Source: Oscillospiraceae bacterium (lineage in GTDB: Bacteria; Bacillota_A; Clostridia; Oscillospirales; Oscillospiraceae). Taken from it: DNA of 48,632 nt. The stretch spans positions 1-48,632 of the forward strand of contig JAFWOX010000099.1 in the NCBI GenBank assembly GCA_017545325.1, in the 5' to 3' direction. The translations under genes and the position numbers were made by a program. The notes below the pieces were generated by a model. It searched no databases and had not been told where the DNA came from. It saw only the letters and a program-made list of their open reading frames with translations. The first letter of the stretch is position 1; the number at the start of each line of letters is the position of its first letter. Shown here piece after piece: positions 7,143-15,783 of the stretch.

Positions 7143-8272
7143 AAGAAGTGATCCTGGACGGAGCGCGCTGCACGGATCGGAAGAAAACCTGCGCCGCCCT
7201 GGCCCTGAGCTGCGGGTTTCCCGAGGAATGCGGGCATAACCTGGATGCGCTCCATGATCTGCTCACCGCCAGCGCGGAGGATATCCGGGTGACCATTCTG
7301 CATGCGGATGAGCTGGAACGGGGTCTCGGGCAGGATTACGCCGGCCGGATGCTCCGTATGCTGCGGGATTCCGCCGGGGAAAACGAGCATATCACCCTTC
7401 GCATCGAGGGGAATGAGAATGGGAAAGGAAGGACTGAAACCATGACGGTGGAAAACGCCAACGCCTTCGGCAATGAGCTGGAGCAGCGGCTGCTGCTGCG
7501 CTACTCCCCCATTGCGCTGAAGCTGCTGTATTCCGAGGACGAGATCCCGGAGGGCACCATCCGTCCCGTACGGGACGAGGGAAACCGGCTGGCCATGTGC
7601 CAGGCCTTTGCCCTGGTGCGCAGGAACCGGAAGGCCTACACCATGCTGAAGGACGACCATTGGTGCGTCTGGCCGTTGGTCTCCTATAAGCTCTGCCCCA
7701 TGGAGGACGAGGACTATGTTTACATGGGCACCAAGTTCTTCATGAAGGATCCCCAGCGGGGAGTCAAATTCCTGAAGGAGGAGTACCCCTTCCTGAAAGG
7801 CCGGACGCCTATCGGCTTCTCCATCGCCCCCCTGCGGAGCTGCACCTTCGTGCCGGATATCGTGTGCATCTACTGCACCCCCGCCCAGATCCGCAGCCTG
7901 ATGATGGCCACCAAATACATCACCGGGGATATGCTGGAGGTGACCCTGGATCCGGTGGACTCCTGCGTGCATTCCAGCATCCCCGTGCTCAACGGCAAAG
8001 ATTTCAATATCACCTTCCCGGATCCCGGAGAGTATGAGCGGGGACTGACGGATGAGAACGAGGTGATGTTCACCCTGCGGAGCGAACGGCTGGAGGAGCT
8101 GACGGAGAGCCTGAAGCGCTTCGACCAGATCGGCATGGGCTTCCAGAAGCTGCGGATGGAGATGAGCATGAATTTCCCCCGTCCCCCCTTCTACGAGGAG
8201 ATGTTCAAAAAATGGGGACTCGCCACCGGGCCCCTTTGGGGACAGAAGGGCCCCGCGCAGCCCATGGATTGA
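7139..8272 (+). CDS. Barstar-like RNase inhibitor joined in frame to a DUF169 domain
   Basis: One 377-residue frame carries two domains. Residues 1-90 resemble barstar: 'CGHNLDALHDLL' matches the inhibitory helix, with Asp36 and Asp40 at the positions of barstar Asp35 and Asp39, and 'HITLRI' as the last strand. Barstar Glu76 appears as Asp. Residues ~102-377 are a DUF169 domain (COG2043 type): 'RYSPIALKLLYSEDEIP', 'LAMCQAFALVRRNRKAYTM', 'SCTFVPDIVCIYCTPAQI', Cys-containing and of unknown function. Met102 (base 7442) has its own AAGGAAGG site 9 nt upstream, and stops lie in the other two frames nearby. The DUF169 part may therefore be made alone, or the fusion may have come from a lost barstar stop. 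The start overlaps the RNase stop (ATGA), so toxin and inhibitor are translationally coupled. No signal peptide: it acts in the cytosol. Confidence 0.85.
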   Translation: MKEVILDGARCTDRKKTCAALALSCGFPEECGHNLDALHDLLTASAEDIRVTILHADELERGLGQDYAGRMLRMLRDSAGENEHITLRIEGNENGKGRTETMTVENANAFGNELEQRLLLRYSPIALKLLYSEDEIPEGTIRPVRDEGNRLAMCQAFALVRRNRKAYTMLKDDHWCVWPLVSYKLCPMEDEDYVYMGTKFFMKDPQRGVKFLKEEYPFLKGRTPIGFSIAPLRSCTFVPDIVCIYCTPAQIRSLMMATKYITGDMLEVTLDPVDSCVHSSIPVLNGKDFNITFPDPGEYERGLTDENEVMFTLRSERLEELTESLKRFDQIGMGFQKLRMEMSMNFPRPPFYEEMFKKWGLATGPLWGQKGPAQPMD

Positions 8273-8288
8273 TCCCGCGTATAAATGT

Positions 8289-8319
8289 TCCCCCGGGACG
8301 GCGACGCCGTTCCGGGGGA
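8289..8319. terminator. Terminator between the barstar-DUF169 gene and HPr
   Basis: A GC-rich hairpin (TCCCCCGG... / ...CCGGGGGA with GACGGCGACGCCGT inside) followed on the plus strand by GATTCTTTCC, between convergent genes. Confidence 0.7.
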
Positions 8320-8340
8320 GATTCTTTCCGCCTTGTCCGC

Positions 8341-8613
8341 TCAGCTCTCGTAATCGCTGAAATTGGTGTTGATGAGCCGCTCCAGGGCCTCCACGGCCTC
8401 CTGCTCATCCGGGCCATCCGCGGCAATATCCATGGTCATGCCCTTGATGATGCCAAGGGAGAGAACGCCAAGCAGGCTCTTTGCATTAATCCGCCGCTCA
8501 TCCTTTTCGATCCAGATGCTGCTTTTGAACTCATTGGCCTTCTGGATAAAAAATGTCGCCGGCCGGGCATGAAGACCGACCTGATTGTTGACGGTTACAG
8601 TCCTGATGTACAA
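8341..8613 (-). CDS. ptsH: HPr family phosphocarrier protein
   Basis: This 90-residue protein of the sugar phosphotransferase system accepts phosphate at His15 (GLHARPA) from enzyme I and passes it to sugar-specific EII components. Ser46 in 'NAKSLLGVLSLG' is the site used by HPr kinase in Gram-positive bacteria, where HPr-Ser-P controls carbon catabolite repression. Both sites are intact, so it is HPr-like rather than Crh-like. The start is a TTG at 8613 (the matching MYIRTVTV family start), with AAAGG 11 nt upstream; no ATG fits. Enzyme I and HPr kinase are not adjacent, and Clostridia often carry several HPr paralogues, so the symbol is probable rather than certain. It lies 127 bp downstream of mutS2 on the same strand. 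Confidence 0.9.
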   Translation of the reverse strand: MYIRTVTVNNQVGLHARPATFFIQKANEFKSSIWIEKDERRINAKSLLGVLSLGIIKGMTMDIAADGPDEQEAVEALERLINTNFSDYES

Positions 8614-8740
8614 TGGCTACACGACCTTTTCTTCATAATTATTTGTCCTTTATTGTTTGATACTCTACCAAAAAAACAGGGGGCAGTCAAGTCCAAACGC
8701 CGCTTTTCTCCTCGGCTGACCTGCCGAAATTCCGGGGTTT

Positions 8741-11122
8741 TCAGACCTTGATTTCAGCGATTGTGACCCCATCTTCTCCTTCGCCGTATCTCCCGGTGCG
8801 GAAGCTGCGCACATCCCCGCTGCGGCGCAGATAATCCTGTACCGCCTTCCGAAGGGCACCGGTGCCTTTGCCATGGATGATCCGCACGGTATTCAGCTTG
8901 GCCATCCTGGCGCTGTCCAGGTACCGTTCCAGCATGAGCAGGGCTTCCTCCCCGGTAAGTCCCCGGAGATCCACCTCCGGACTGACGGAGAGATTGCGGA
9001 GCTTGGATTCCGTTTCCCGCAGGAACTTCTTTTTATCCGGCGACGCGCTTTCCGCCAGCTTGACCTCCTCCGTTTTGGCCGATACCCGGAGGATGCCCGC
9101 CTGGAGGGTAAGGGCTCCGTCCGCGCCGACGGTGAGGACCGTGGCGGGGGTACCCAGCTTTTTCAGGATCACCGTATCCCCGGGCTTCAGCGGCCGGGCA
9201 AGCGGTGTGTTGTCCTCTTCCTCCTCCCGGCCGGTACCCAGCTGCTCCTGCGCCTCGTTCAGTCTTCGCACGAGCTGCACCTTGGCCTCGTTCACCTGCT
9301 GAACGTTTTCCGCCTTGACTGCAGCCCTCCGCAGCTCGTTCAGCTCCTCGAAGGTCTCCTCGGAAACCCGGCGGGCCTCCCGCAGCAGCCGGTCCGCCTC
9401 CCTTCTGGCATGGATGCCGGCCTTGCTCCGCTCCTCCTCCGCCTTTGCCCGGAGCTGGGCGGCGCTGTCCGCGTCCGCCCGGGCCTGGAGCCGGAGGCTC
9501 TCCGTTTCCTCCTGCGCCTGCTCCAGCTTTTTCCGCTCCGTCTGCAGCAGGGCGAGCACCTGCTCGAATTCCGCCTGCTCGCTGTCCATCCTGCTCCCGG
9601 CGTCTATGATGATCTCCTCCGGCAGCCCCAGCCGCCGGGAGATCTCGAAGGCGTTGGATTTTCCGGGGATGCCCATGAGCAGCCGATAGGTGGGCCGGAG
9701 GGTCTCCACATCGAACTCGCAGGAGGCGTTCATGACCCCCGGAGCGGTGGTGGCATAGACCTTCAGCTCCGCATAATGGGTGGTGGCGGCGATGCTGGCA
9801 CCCTGCTTCCGGGCATATTCGATAATGGCGATAGCCAGGGCAGCTCCTTCGCTGGGATCCGTTCCGGCGCCCAGCTCATCGAAGAGCATGAGGGTATCCT
9901 CCTCTGCCTCCTCCAGCATGCCCACAATGTTGCGCATATGGGAGGAGAAGGTGGAGAGGGACTGCTCGATGCTCTGCTCATCCCCGATATCCGCCAGCAC
10001 CTTCCGGAACAGGGGCAATGCGCTGCCGCTCTCCGCCGGGATATGGAGACCGCAGGCCGTCATGACGCTCAGCAGGCCCAGGGTCTTGAGGCTGACCGTC
10101 TTTCCGCCGGTATTGGGGCCGGTGATGACCAGCGTATCAAAATCGCCCCCCAGGGCAATATCGATGGGGACCGCGCTACCCTGATTCAGCAGAGGATGCC
10201 GGGCCTTTTTCAGCTGCAGACGGCCGTCATGGGACAGGATAGGCTCCTCTCCCCGGAGGCGGTAACTCAGCTGGGCCTTGGCAAAGATCAGGTCCAGCCT
10301 GGCCATGCAGTCGAAATCGCAGACGATATCCGACTCAAAGCCGGCAGCGTCTGCGCTGAGCTCCATCAGGATGCGCTCGATCTCCTTCTTCTCCTTGGCC
10401 TGAAGCTCCCGGATCTCATTGTTGGCCTGCACCACCTGCATGGGCTCCACGAACAGGGTCTGGCCGCTGGAGCTCACATCGTGCACAAGACCGTTCAGCG
10501 CGCCCTTATGCTCCGCCTTCACCGGAACCACATACCGGTCCGACCGCATGGTGATGATGGGATCCTGGAGCACCTTGGCATAGGCAGGCGAGGTGATGAT
10601 CTTGTTCAGCACATCCCGGATCCTGGCGCTGGCCGCCCGCATATGCCGCCGGATGGAAGCCAGCTCGCTGCTGGCGGCGTCCGCGATCTCCTCCTCCCCC
10701 ACAATGGACAGGGTGATCTTCTCCTCCAGGAATTTATTGGGGATCAGGGCGCCGAACAGGCCGGTCAGACACCCGGCCTCCTCTCCCGCCCAGCCCTTCA
10801 GCTGACGGGCTGCCCGGAGGACGCCTGCGATATCCAGCAGTTCCCGGGTATTCAGCATCCCCCCCAGCCTGGCCCGGGCCAGACTCCCGCTCACCGGGCG
10901 GATATCGCATAGGGGCGCCGTTCCCTTCAGCGCCACCATCCGCTTGGCGTCCGTGGTCTCCCGCAGCCGGTCGGCCACCTCGGTATCGATATCCGAGGGG
11001 CGCAGCTCCAGCGCCGCCTCCTTGGCGGCGGAGCAGACCGCCTCCTCCTGGAGCATCCGCAGTACGCTGGGCAGCTCCAGGGTGAGGAGGGATTTTTCAT
11101 ACAGCTTGTTCATTTCTTTCAT
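8741..11122 (-). CDS. mutS2: Endonuclease MutS2
   Basis: This MutS paralogue of 793 residues binds branched DNA or stalled collided ribosomes (recent work in Bacillus) rather than mismatches. It contains the clamp/lever helices, a Walker A 'GPNTGGKT', Walker B 'LMLFDELGAGTDPSEG' and an ABC-like ATPase. A long coiled coil follows ('QTERKKLEQAQEETESLRLQ', continuing with AEEERSKAG-type heptads), and then a C-terminal Smr nuclease domain ('VDLRGLTGEEALLMLERYLD', 'RIIHGKGTGALRKAVQDYLR'). The N-terminal mismatch-recognition domain is absent, as usual. The chosen start at 11122 lies 7 nt after the recO stop; an AGGA site lies inside the recO end. The frame is open further upstream inside recO, but those residues do not look like the family. 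It is the last gene of the yqfC-to-mutS2 operon. Confidence 0.95.
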   Translation of the reverse strand: MKEMNKLYEKSLLTLELPSVLRMLQEEAVCSAAKEAALELRPSDIDTEVADRLRETTDAKRMVALKGTAPLCDIRPVSGSLARARLGGMLNTRELLDIAGVLRAARQLKGWAGEEAGCLTGLFGALIPNKFLEEKITLSIVGEEEIADAASSELASIRRHMRAASARIRDVLNKIITSPAYAKVLQDPIITMRSDRYVVPVKAEHKGALNGLVHDVSSSGQTLFVEPMQVVQANNEIRELQAKEKKEIERILMELSADAAGFESDIVCDFDCMARLDLIFAKAQLSYRLRGEEPILSHDGRLQLKKARHPLLNQGSAVPIDIALGGDFDTLVITGPNTGGKTVSLKTLGLLSVMTACGLHIPAESGSALPLFRKVLADIGDEQSIEQSLSTFSSHMRNIVGMLEEAEEDTLMLFDELGAGTDPSEGAALAIAIIEYARKQGASIAATTHYAELKVYATTAPGVMNASCEFDVETLRPTYRLLMGIPGKSNAFEISRRLGLPEEIIIDAGSRMDSEQAEFEQVLALLQTERKKLEQAQEETESLRLQARADADSAAQLRAKAEEERSKAGIHARREADRLLREARRVSEETFEELNELRRAAVKAENVQQVNEAKVQLVRRLNEAQEQLGTGREEEEDNTPLARPLKPGDTVILKKLGTPATVLTVGADGALTLQAGILRVSAKTEEVKLAESASPDKKKFLRETESKLRNLSVSPEVDLRGLTGEEALLMLERYLDSARMAKLNTVRIIHGKGTGALRKAVQDYLRRSGDVRSFRTGRYGEGEDGVTIAEIKV

Positions 11123-11129
11123 GGCATGA

Positions 11130-11882
11130 TCATGTCCTGATCTTCTTATAGTAATCCAGCGCGGAAAAGCGCCGTTCCAGCTGCTCCTGCACATAGCGCT
11201 CCGCCGCGCCGCCCAGTCTTTTCTCCGCTTCCTCTCCCAGGGCGAAGGCAAACACCCGGCTGTCCGGCGCGGACAGGATATAGCGCAGGGCCTCCAGGGA
11301 CGCGGGGGGCAGGGCCACGGGCAGGAGGGCGTTTCCCGCCGCGCATTCCCGGCAATACAGGGAGCCGCCCCGGAGATCCAGCATCGGCGCCTCCGGCTCT
11401 TCCCTTCCGCATACGGCGCAGCGCTCCGTTTCCGGCCGGTAACCCAGCTGGGACATCAGGCGAATCTCGAAGGCGGCCTTCACCAGAGCGGGGGATTTCT
11501 TTCCCTCAGAAAGGAGCCACAGGGCGTTCAGCCCCAGGGCCAGCTCCCCGGCGGCTGTCTCCTCCCCCTCGGGGCAGGCGGCGTCCAGCAGTTCCAGGAA
11601 ATATGCGCCCAGGGCATAGGCTTCCACGTCCGCCGCAAGGCCGGGAAACAGGCTGATGGTGCTGGCCTCGTTCAGATAATACCGGTCCCGGCTCTCGGAA
11701 AGGGTCATCTCCGCGTAGGCGAAGGGCTGACTGGCCGCGGCGATCCGGCTGCTCCGCCGGAGGGCTCCCTTGGCGGAGACGGTGATCTTGCCCCGGCTGT
11801 CCGTCAGCACGGTAAGGATCCGGCTGCTCTCCTGATAATCCGCCGCCCGGAGCACCAGGCCCTTCAGCACCAGGCTAGCCAT
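11130..11882 (-). CDS. recO: DNA repair protein RecO
   Basis: This 250-residue recombination mediator works with RecF and RecR to load RecA on SSB-coated single-stranded DNA. The N-terminal OB fold (residues 1-80) has the typical 'LVLKGLVLRAADYQESSRILTVLT', and the helical part continues with 'YALGAYFLELLDAACPEGEE'. A zinc-binding region follows at ~160-190 with Cys pairs 'CAVCG' and 'CREC', as in Gram-positive RecO. The start overlaps the era stop by 8 nt, so the two are translationally linked. The era-recO pairing is common in Bacillota. Confidence 0.95.
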   Translation of the reverse strand: MASLVLKGLVLRAADYQESSRILTVLTDSRGKITVSAKGALRRSSRIAAASQPFAYAEMTLSESRDRYYLNEASTISLFPGLAADVEAYALGAYFLELLDAACPEGEETAAGELALGLNALWLLSEGKKSPALVKAAFEIRLMSQLGYRPETERCAVCGREEPEAPMLDLRGGSLYCRECAAGNALLPVALPPASLEALRYILSAPDSRVFAFALGEEAEKRLGGAAERYVQEQLERRFSALDYYKKIRT

Positions 11883-12771
11883 CGTAGCCGAAGTTCCGGA
11901 GCATGGCGCCGCTGTCCCTCCAGTTCTCCTTCACCTTTACCCAGCTCTGGAGGTAGACCTTCGACCCCATATAACGTTCCACATCCCTTCGGGCCATCTG
12001 GCCGATCTTTTTCAGCATCGCGCCGTTTTTGCCGATGATGATCCGCTTATGGCTCTCCTTTTCGCAATAGATGGTCACGTCCAGATCGATGATCCCATCC
12101 TCCTCCCGCTGGGTGAAGCGGGTGACCTCCACGGCGGTGCCGTGGGGGATCTCCTTATCCAGACAGTACAGGAGCTTTTCCCGCACGATCTCTGCCACGA
12201 TCTGCCGGTCCGGCTGATCCGTGACCATATCCTCGGGAAAAAGCTGGGGCCCGGACCGGGCCAGCGAAGCCAGGATATCCAGCAGTTCCTCCACCCCGTC
12301 CCCGGTTTTGGCGGAGATGGGGATAATCTGCCGGAAATTCGCCGCCTTGGCATAGCAGTCCATAACGCCCAGCAGCTCTTCCTTCTTTACGGTGTCGCAC
12401 TTGTTGATAAGCAGGATGAGGGGCGCGCCGGAAGCCTGTCCCATGCGGATCAGGGCCTCCTCCTGCTGTCCCACATGGGGAATGGGCTCCACCATCAGAA
12501 GGATGGCGTCCATATCCCCGGCCACGCTCTCCTCCACCACCTTGCTCATATAGCTGTCCAGCCGGTTTTTGGGCTTATGGTAACCCGGCGTATCCAAAAA
12601 CACCAGCTGAGCGTCTCCATGGGTGCAGATGGCATAGATCCGGTTCCGGGTGGTCTGGGGCTTATGGGAGACGATGGCGATCTTCTCCCCGGCGATGGTG
12701 TTCGCCAGGGTACTTTTCCCCACGTTGGGCCGCCCGGCGATGGTAAATACTCCCGTACGTTCAATGCTCAT
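11875..12771 (-). CDS. era: GTPase Era
   Basis: This essential 298-residue GTPase binds the 3' end of 16S rRNA and helps 30S subunit maturation. The GTPase domain shows G1 'GRPNVGKST', G3 'DTPGYH', G4 'NKCD' and G5 'SAKTGDG'. The C-terminal KH domain reads 'IIIGKNGAMLKKIGQMARRD' and ends 'VYLQSWVKVKENWRD', both typical. It overlaps the ybeY stop by 4 nt (ATGA) on the upstream side and recO on the downstream side, so the group is tightly coupled. Length and motifs are complete. Confidence 0.97.
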   Translation of the reverse strand: MSIERTGVFTIAGRPNVGKSTLANTIAGEKIAIVSHKPQTTRNRIYAICTHGDAQLVFLDTPGYHKPKNRLDSYMSKVVEESVAGDMDAILLMVEPIPHVGQQEEALIRMGQASGAPLILLINKCDTVKKEELLGVMDCYAKAANFRQIIPISAKTGDGVEELLDILASLARSGPQLFPEDMVTDQPDRQIVAEIVREKLLYCLDKEIPHGTAVEVTRFTQREEDGIIDLDVTIYCEKESHKRIIIGKNGAMLKKIGQMARRDVERYMGSKVYLQSWVKVKENWRDSGAMLRNFGYDG

Positions 12772-13250
12772 AGATGCATCTTCCTCATGATGATCTCTTC
12801 CCGCTCCCGCATCCGCCGCTTCTGTTCCCCCTCGTCCAGGTGGTCATAGCCAAGAAGATGCAGCACACTGTGGGCGGTGAGGTAAGCGGTTTCCCGTTTC
12901 GGCCCATGGCCGTATTCCTCTCCCTGGCTGCGGATCCGGTCCAGGTTCAGAGCCATGTCCCCCAGGGGAAGGCGGCCGGAATCCGGGTCCGCATCCCCCT
13001 CCGCCGGGTCAAAGGCGCCGGCGGTAAAGGTAAAGGCCGGGAAGCTGAGCACATCCGTGGCGGAATCCACCTGCCGCTGCTCCCGGTTCAGCTCCCGGAT
13101 GCCCTCGTCATCCGTAAACAGGACACTTACCTCGCAGGGCACCCTGACTCCTTCCGCTCTCAGGGCGGCGCGGATGGTCCGGCGCACAAGAAGGGCGGCC
13201 CAGGCCGGGGCTTCTCCGGTAAAGTATACCCGAACCCGCTGCCGCCTCAT
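12768..13250 (-). CDS. ybeY: Endoribonuclease YbeY (rRNA maturation factor)
   Basis: This 160-residue single-strand RNase is involved in 16S rRNA 3' processing and ribosome quality control. The zinc-binding signature HxxxHxxxxxH is present as HSVLHLLGYDH at about residues 128-138, followed by 'DEGEQKRRMREREE', the usual end. The upstream 'TDDEGIRELNREQRQVDSATDVLSFP' is the conserved family core. It overlaps phoH and era by 4 nt each. In many Bacillota, dgkA and cdd lie between ybeY and era; here they are absent. Confidence 0.95.
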   Translation of the reverse strand: MRRQRVRVYFTGEAPAWAALLVRRTIRAALRAEGVRVPCEVSVLFTDDEGIRELNREQRQVDSATDVLSFPAFTFTAGAFDPAEGDADPDSGRLPLGDMALNLDRIRSQGEEYGHGPKRETAYLTAHSVLHLLGYDHLDEGEQKRRMREREEIIMRKMHL

Positions 13251-14239
13251 CCGTTTCTCCTCCGGTAGGGGGGGCGCTCCGGGGTCCGGACCTTCTCGAA
13301 CCGCTCATAGGCCTCGATGATCCGCTGCACCAAAGCATGGCGTACCACATCCTCCCCCGTCAGACGGCAGATCTCGATGCCCTCGATATTCTTCAGGATG
13401 TTCATGACTTCCTTCAGGCCGCTGACCTTATCCTTCGGCAGGTCGATCTGGGTGATATCTCCGGTGATGACCGCCTTGGAGCCGAAGCCGATCCGGGTGA
13501 GGAACATTTTCATCTGTTCCCGGGAGGTATTCTGGGCTTCATCCAGGATGATGAAGGAATCGTCCAGCGTCCTGCCGCGCATATAGGCCAGGGGAGCCAC
13601 TTCGATGCTCCCCTTCTCCACCAGCTGCTGATAGGTCTCCGGGCCCAGCATATCGAACAGGGCGTCATACAGCGGCCGGAGATAGGGATCGACCTTATTC
13701 TGCAGATCCCCGGGCAGGAAGCCCAGCTTTTCCCCTGCCTCCACCGCAGGCCGGGTGAGGATGATGCGGCTGCATTCCTTGGCCCGGTAGGCGGTGACGG
13801 CGCAGGCCACGGCCAGATAGGTCTTTCCCGTTCCCGCAGGGCCCACGGCCAGGGTAACGGTGTTCTTCCGGATGGCCTCGATATAGTTTCGCTGGCCCAG
13901 GGTCTTGGCCTTGATGGGCCGTCCCTTCGCGGTGATGCAGACCACGTCGTCCTGGATGCGGCTGAGCTGATCCAACCGTCCGTCTTTAGCCAGTTTCAGC
14001 ACATAACGGACGTTCTGGGTGTTGACGGGTTCTCCCCGGGCGGCCAGCTTCATCAGACCTTCGATGGTCTGCTCCGCATAGGCGGCGGCTTCCTCCTCCC
14101 CGCTGATATGCAGCTCGGAATCCCGGTCCGTGATGCTCACCTGCAGCTCCTTTTCCAGCAGATGCAGGTTTTCGTCGAAGGCGCCGAAAACGTTGATCAG
14201 GTTTTCCAGCCGGTCGATGCTGATGATACGCTCTGTCAT
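13247..14239 (-). CDS. phoH: PhoH-like ATPase
   Basis: This is a cytosolic P-loop ATPase of the PhoH/YbeZ family, thought to act with YbeY on RNA. Features are Walker A 'GPAGTGKT', then 'ILTRPAVEAGEKLGFLPGDL' and Walker B-like 'FIILDEAQNTS', all diagnostic. The N-terminal ~100 residues form a KH-like region ('LEKELQVSITDRDSELHISG'). I chose the Met at 14239 (MTERIISIDRL, 330 residues) because it avoids a 43-nt overlap with yqfD; the frame is open 25 codons further upstream, where the residues do not resemble the family. It overlaps ybeY by 4 nt. Confidence 0.93.
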   Translation of the reverse strand: MTERIISIDRLENLINVFGAFDENLHLLEKELQVSITDRDSELHISGEEEAAAYAEQTIEGLMKLAARGEPVNTQNVRYVLKLAKDGRLDQLSRIQDDVVCITAKGRPIKAKTLGQRNYIEAIRKNTVTLAVGPAGTGKTYLAVACAVTAYRAKECSRIILTRPAVEAGEKLGFLPGDLQNKVDPYLRPLYDALFDMLGPETYQQLVEKGSIEVAPLAYMRGRTLDDSFIILDEAQNTSREQMKMFLTRIGFGSKAVITGDITQIDLPKDKVSGLKEVMNILKNIEGIEICRLTGEDVVRHALVQRIIEAYERFEKVRTPERPPYRRRNG

Positions 14240-14271
14240 GAACTCACTCTCTTCAAGTACGGGATCGCAGC

Positions 14272-15444
14272 TCAGCCCTCCCGCGATTGGGTAAGGCCGA
14301 TCTGCTGCAGACACTCCGCCGCCATGGAAATGCGCAGGAACCCATCCCCGACTTCCGCGGAAAAGCTGCAGGTCTCGGGCTCCGGACAGCCGCTCTCCTC
14401 CCGCAGCCAGCGGAGCAGGCGTTCCCGAAGGATCGCCTCCCCCAGCTCCTGATCCAGGGACCGGCGCAGGGGGGTGTACTCCCGGTATTCCGCGCGCACC
14501 AGGGAGACGGGCAGATAGCTCCCCAAAAGGGCAAGACGTGTCTCACTTTGTATTTTATCATAGGCCTCATAGGAAATTCCACCATGAAAGTAGAGATTCA
14601 GGCGAAAATTACAGATTTTCAGGGCCCATCGCACCTTGCTGCGTCCGGTCTCCGCCTTTTCCCAGTGCTCCAGGGGGAGAATCGCCTCGGCCTGATACCA
14701 GGTCCTGGCCCATACATCTCCCATGGCGTGGACCTCCCGGGGACTGTTTTGGAGATCCGTCAGCCCGCCGGTGATGAGGGTCTCCCCCGCCAGCACGGCG
14801 TCCCCCGGCTTCACCTCGGCCTTTCCCTCCAGGACGCTCATCCGTTCCACCAGGCCGGTGCGGCCGGCGACCACGTCGGCGGGAAGGTCCTCCTCCACCA
14901 TCTCCGGCGGCTCCCGCCGCTCCCGCACGATCACCGTCGCCTTGCTGCCGCTGACCCGGACGGTAAGGTAGCTGAGCCTGCCCAGCTTTTCCTGCATCCG
15001 GCTGCGCACCAGCTCATTATCGATATGCATGCTGTTGTGGCCGACGCCCACGTTCAGCTCTTCAAGAGCGGCCAGGATCTCTGTCCGGCTCAGGGTCCGG
15101 TTCCCCACCACATCGATCTCCCAGATCGTATCCGAAAGCCGCAGCAGCCCTGCCAAAAGCAGCGCCGGCGCCAGGAGCAGGCCGATGTGGCCTCGGAAAC
15201 GGCGGAGGAAATGACCCAATCCCCGGCGGGTCAGCACCTCCGTCTCCACCCGTCGCTTCTCCGCCAGCTCTGTCAGCTCAGCCAGCCGGTCCCCCCGGAC
15301 AAAAAGGCGAAACCGGGCGCCGCCCTCCGCCCGGACCCGGGAGAAGGGGACGTCCCCCAGGGCCAGATCATTCAGCAGCTCCGGCACAGCCTCTCCCGTG
15401 AGACGCACCTCCGCCCCCTCGGTGATCCAATATGCCGACCGCAT
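14272..15444 (-). CDS. yqfD: Sporulation protein YqfD
   Basis: This 390-residue membrane protein of the YqfD family is made in the mother cell under sigma-E in Bacillus and is needed for efficient sporulation. Residues 1-80 are a cytosolic domain. 'IGLLLAPALLLAGLLRLSDTIW' (~residues 88-109) is the membrane helix, followed by a POTRA-like region ('IWEIDVVGNRTLSRTEILAALEELNV') and a beta-rich external part with 'GLVERMSVLEGKAEVKPGDAV', reminiscent of biotinyl-lipoyl hairpins. It lies 1 bp after the yqfC stop, so the two are coupled, and phoH follows, as in Bacillus subtilis. Confidence 0.93.
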   Translation of the reverse strand: MRSAYWITEGAEVRLTGEAVPELLNDLALGDVPFSRVRAEGGARFRLFVRGDRLAELTELAEKRRVETEVLTRRGLGHFLRRFRGHIGLLLAPALLLAGLLRLSDTIWEIDVVGNRTLSRTEILAALEELNVGVGHNSMHIDNELVRSRMQEKLGRLSYLTVRVSGSKATVIVRERREPPEMVEEDLPADVVAGRTGLVERMSVLEGKAEVKPGDAVLAGETLITGGLTDLQNSPREVHAMGDVWARTWYQAEAILPLEHWEKAETGRSKVRWALKICNFRLNLYFHGGISYEAYDKIQSETRLALLGSYLPVSLVRAEYREYTPLRRSLDQELGEAILRERLLRWLREESGCPEPETCSFSAEVGDGFLRISMAAECLQQIGLTQSREG

Positions 15445-15445
15445 A

Positions 15446-15721
15446 TCAGTAGACCAGCTCCAAGGCCAGGATCTTTCCCCGGAGCTGCAGCTCCCCCGCC
15501 GTCATGACCTCCAGGGTGAGCCCGCTGCCCCGCACATGGAGCTGCGCCCCGGCACAGCGCACCACCACCAGCTCAGCGCCGTAAGCGGCCAAGCCCCGGT
15601 GCTGCTCCACCCGTACCCTTTCCAGTCCCTCCAGCTCGATCCGGGGCAGACCGGGGAGGAAGGCCAGGGGCAGATCGCTCCCTCCGTCCAGTCTGCGCAG
15701 GAGTTTCCCGGCAAATCGCAT
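15446..15721 (-). CDS. yqfC: Sporulation protein YqfC (YabP family)
   Basis: This 91-residue YabP/YqfC-family protein is conserved in spore formers, and its gene usually precedes yqfD. The sequence fits the beta-rich family pattern ('LPRIELEGLERVRVEQHRGL', 'LHVRGSGLTLEVMTAGELQL', 'RGKILALE'). The ATG at 15721 has GGAGGAGGG 7 nt upstream and is preferred over a GTG six codons earlier. It is first in the leftward operon. The 60 bp to ylbJ must carry promoters for both directions; I could not pick out a clear sigma-E site by eye. Confidence 0.88.
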   Translation of the reverse strand: MRFAGKLLRRLDGGSDLPLAFLPGLPRIELEGLERVRVEQHRGLAAYGAELVVVRCAGAQLHVRGSGLTLEVMTAGELQLRGKILALELVY

Positions 15722-15783
15722 TTCCAAGCCCTCCTCCACATAGGGATGTCGTACCTCTATCCTAGCATGCGGGAGGAAGGATT

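Noticed and set aside
8873..10912. Open frame of 679 codons opposite mutS2
   Set aside because: Antisense of a clear MutS2; no motif of its own.
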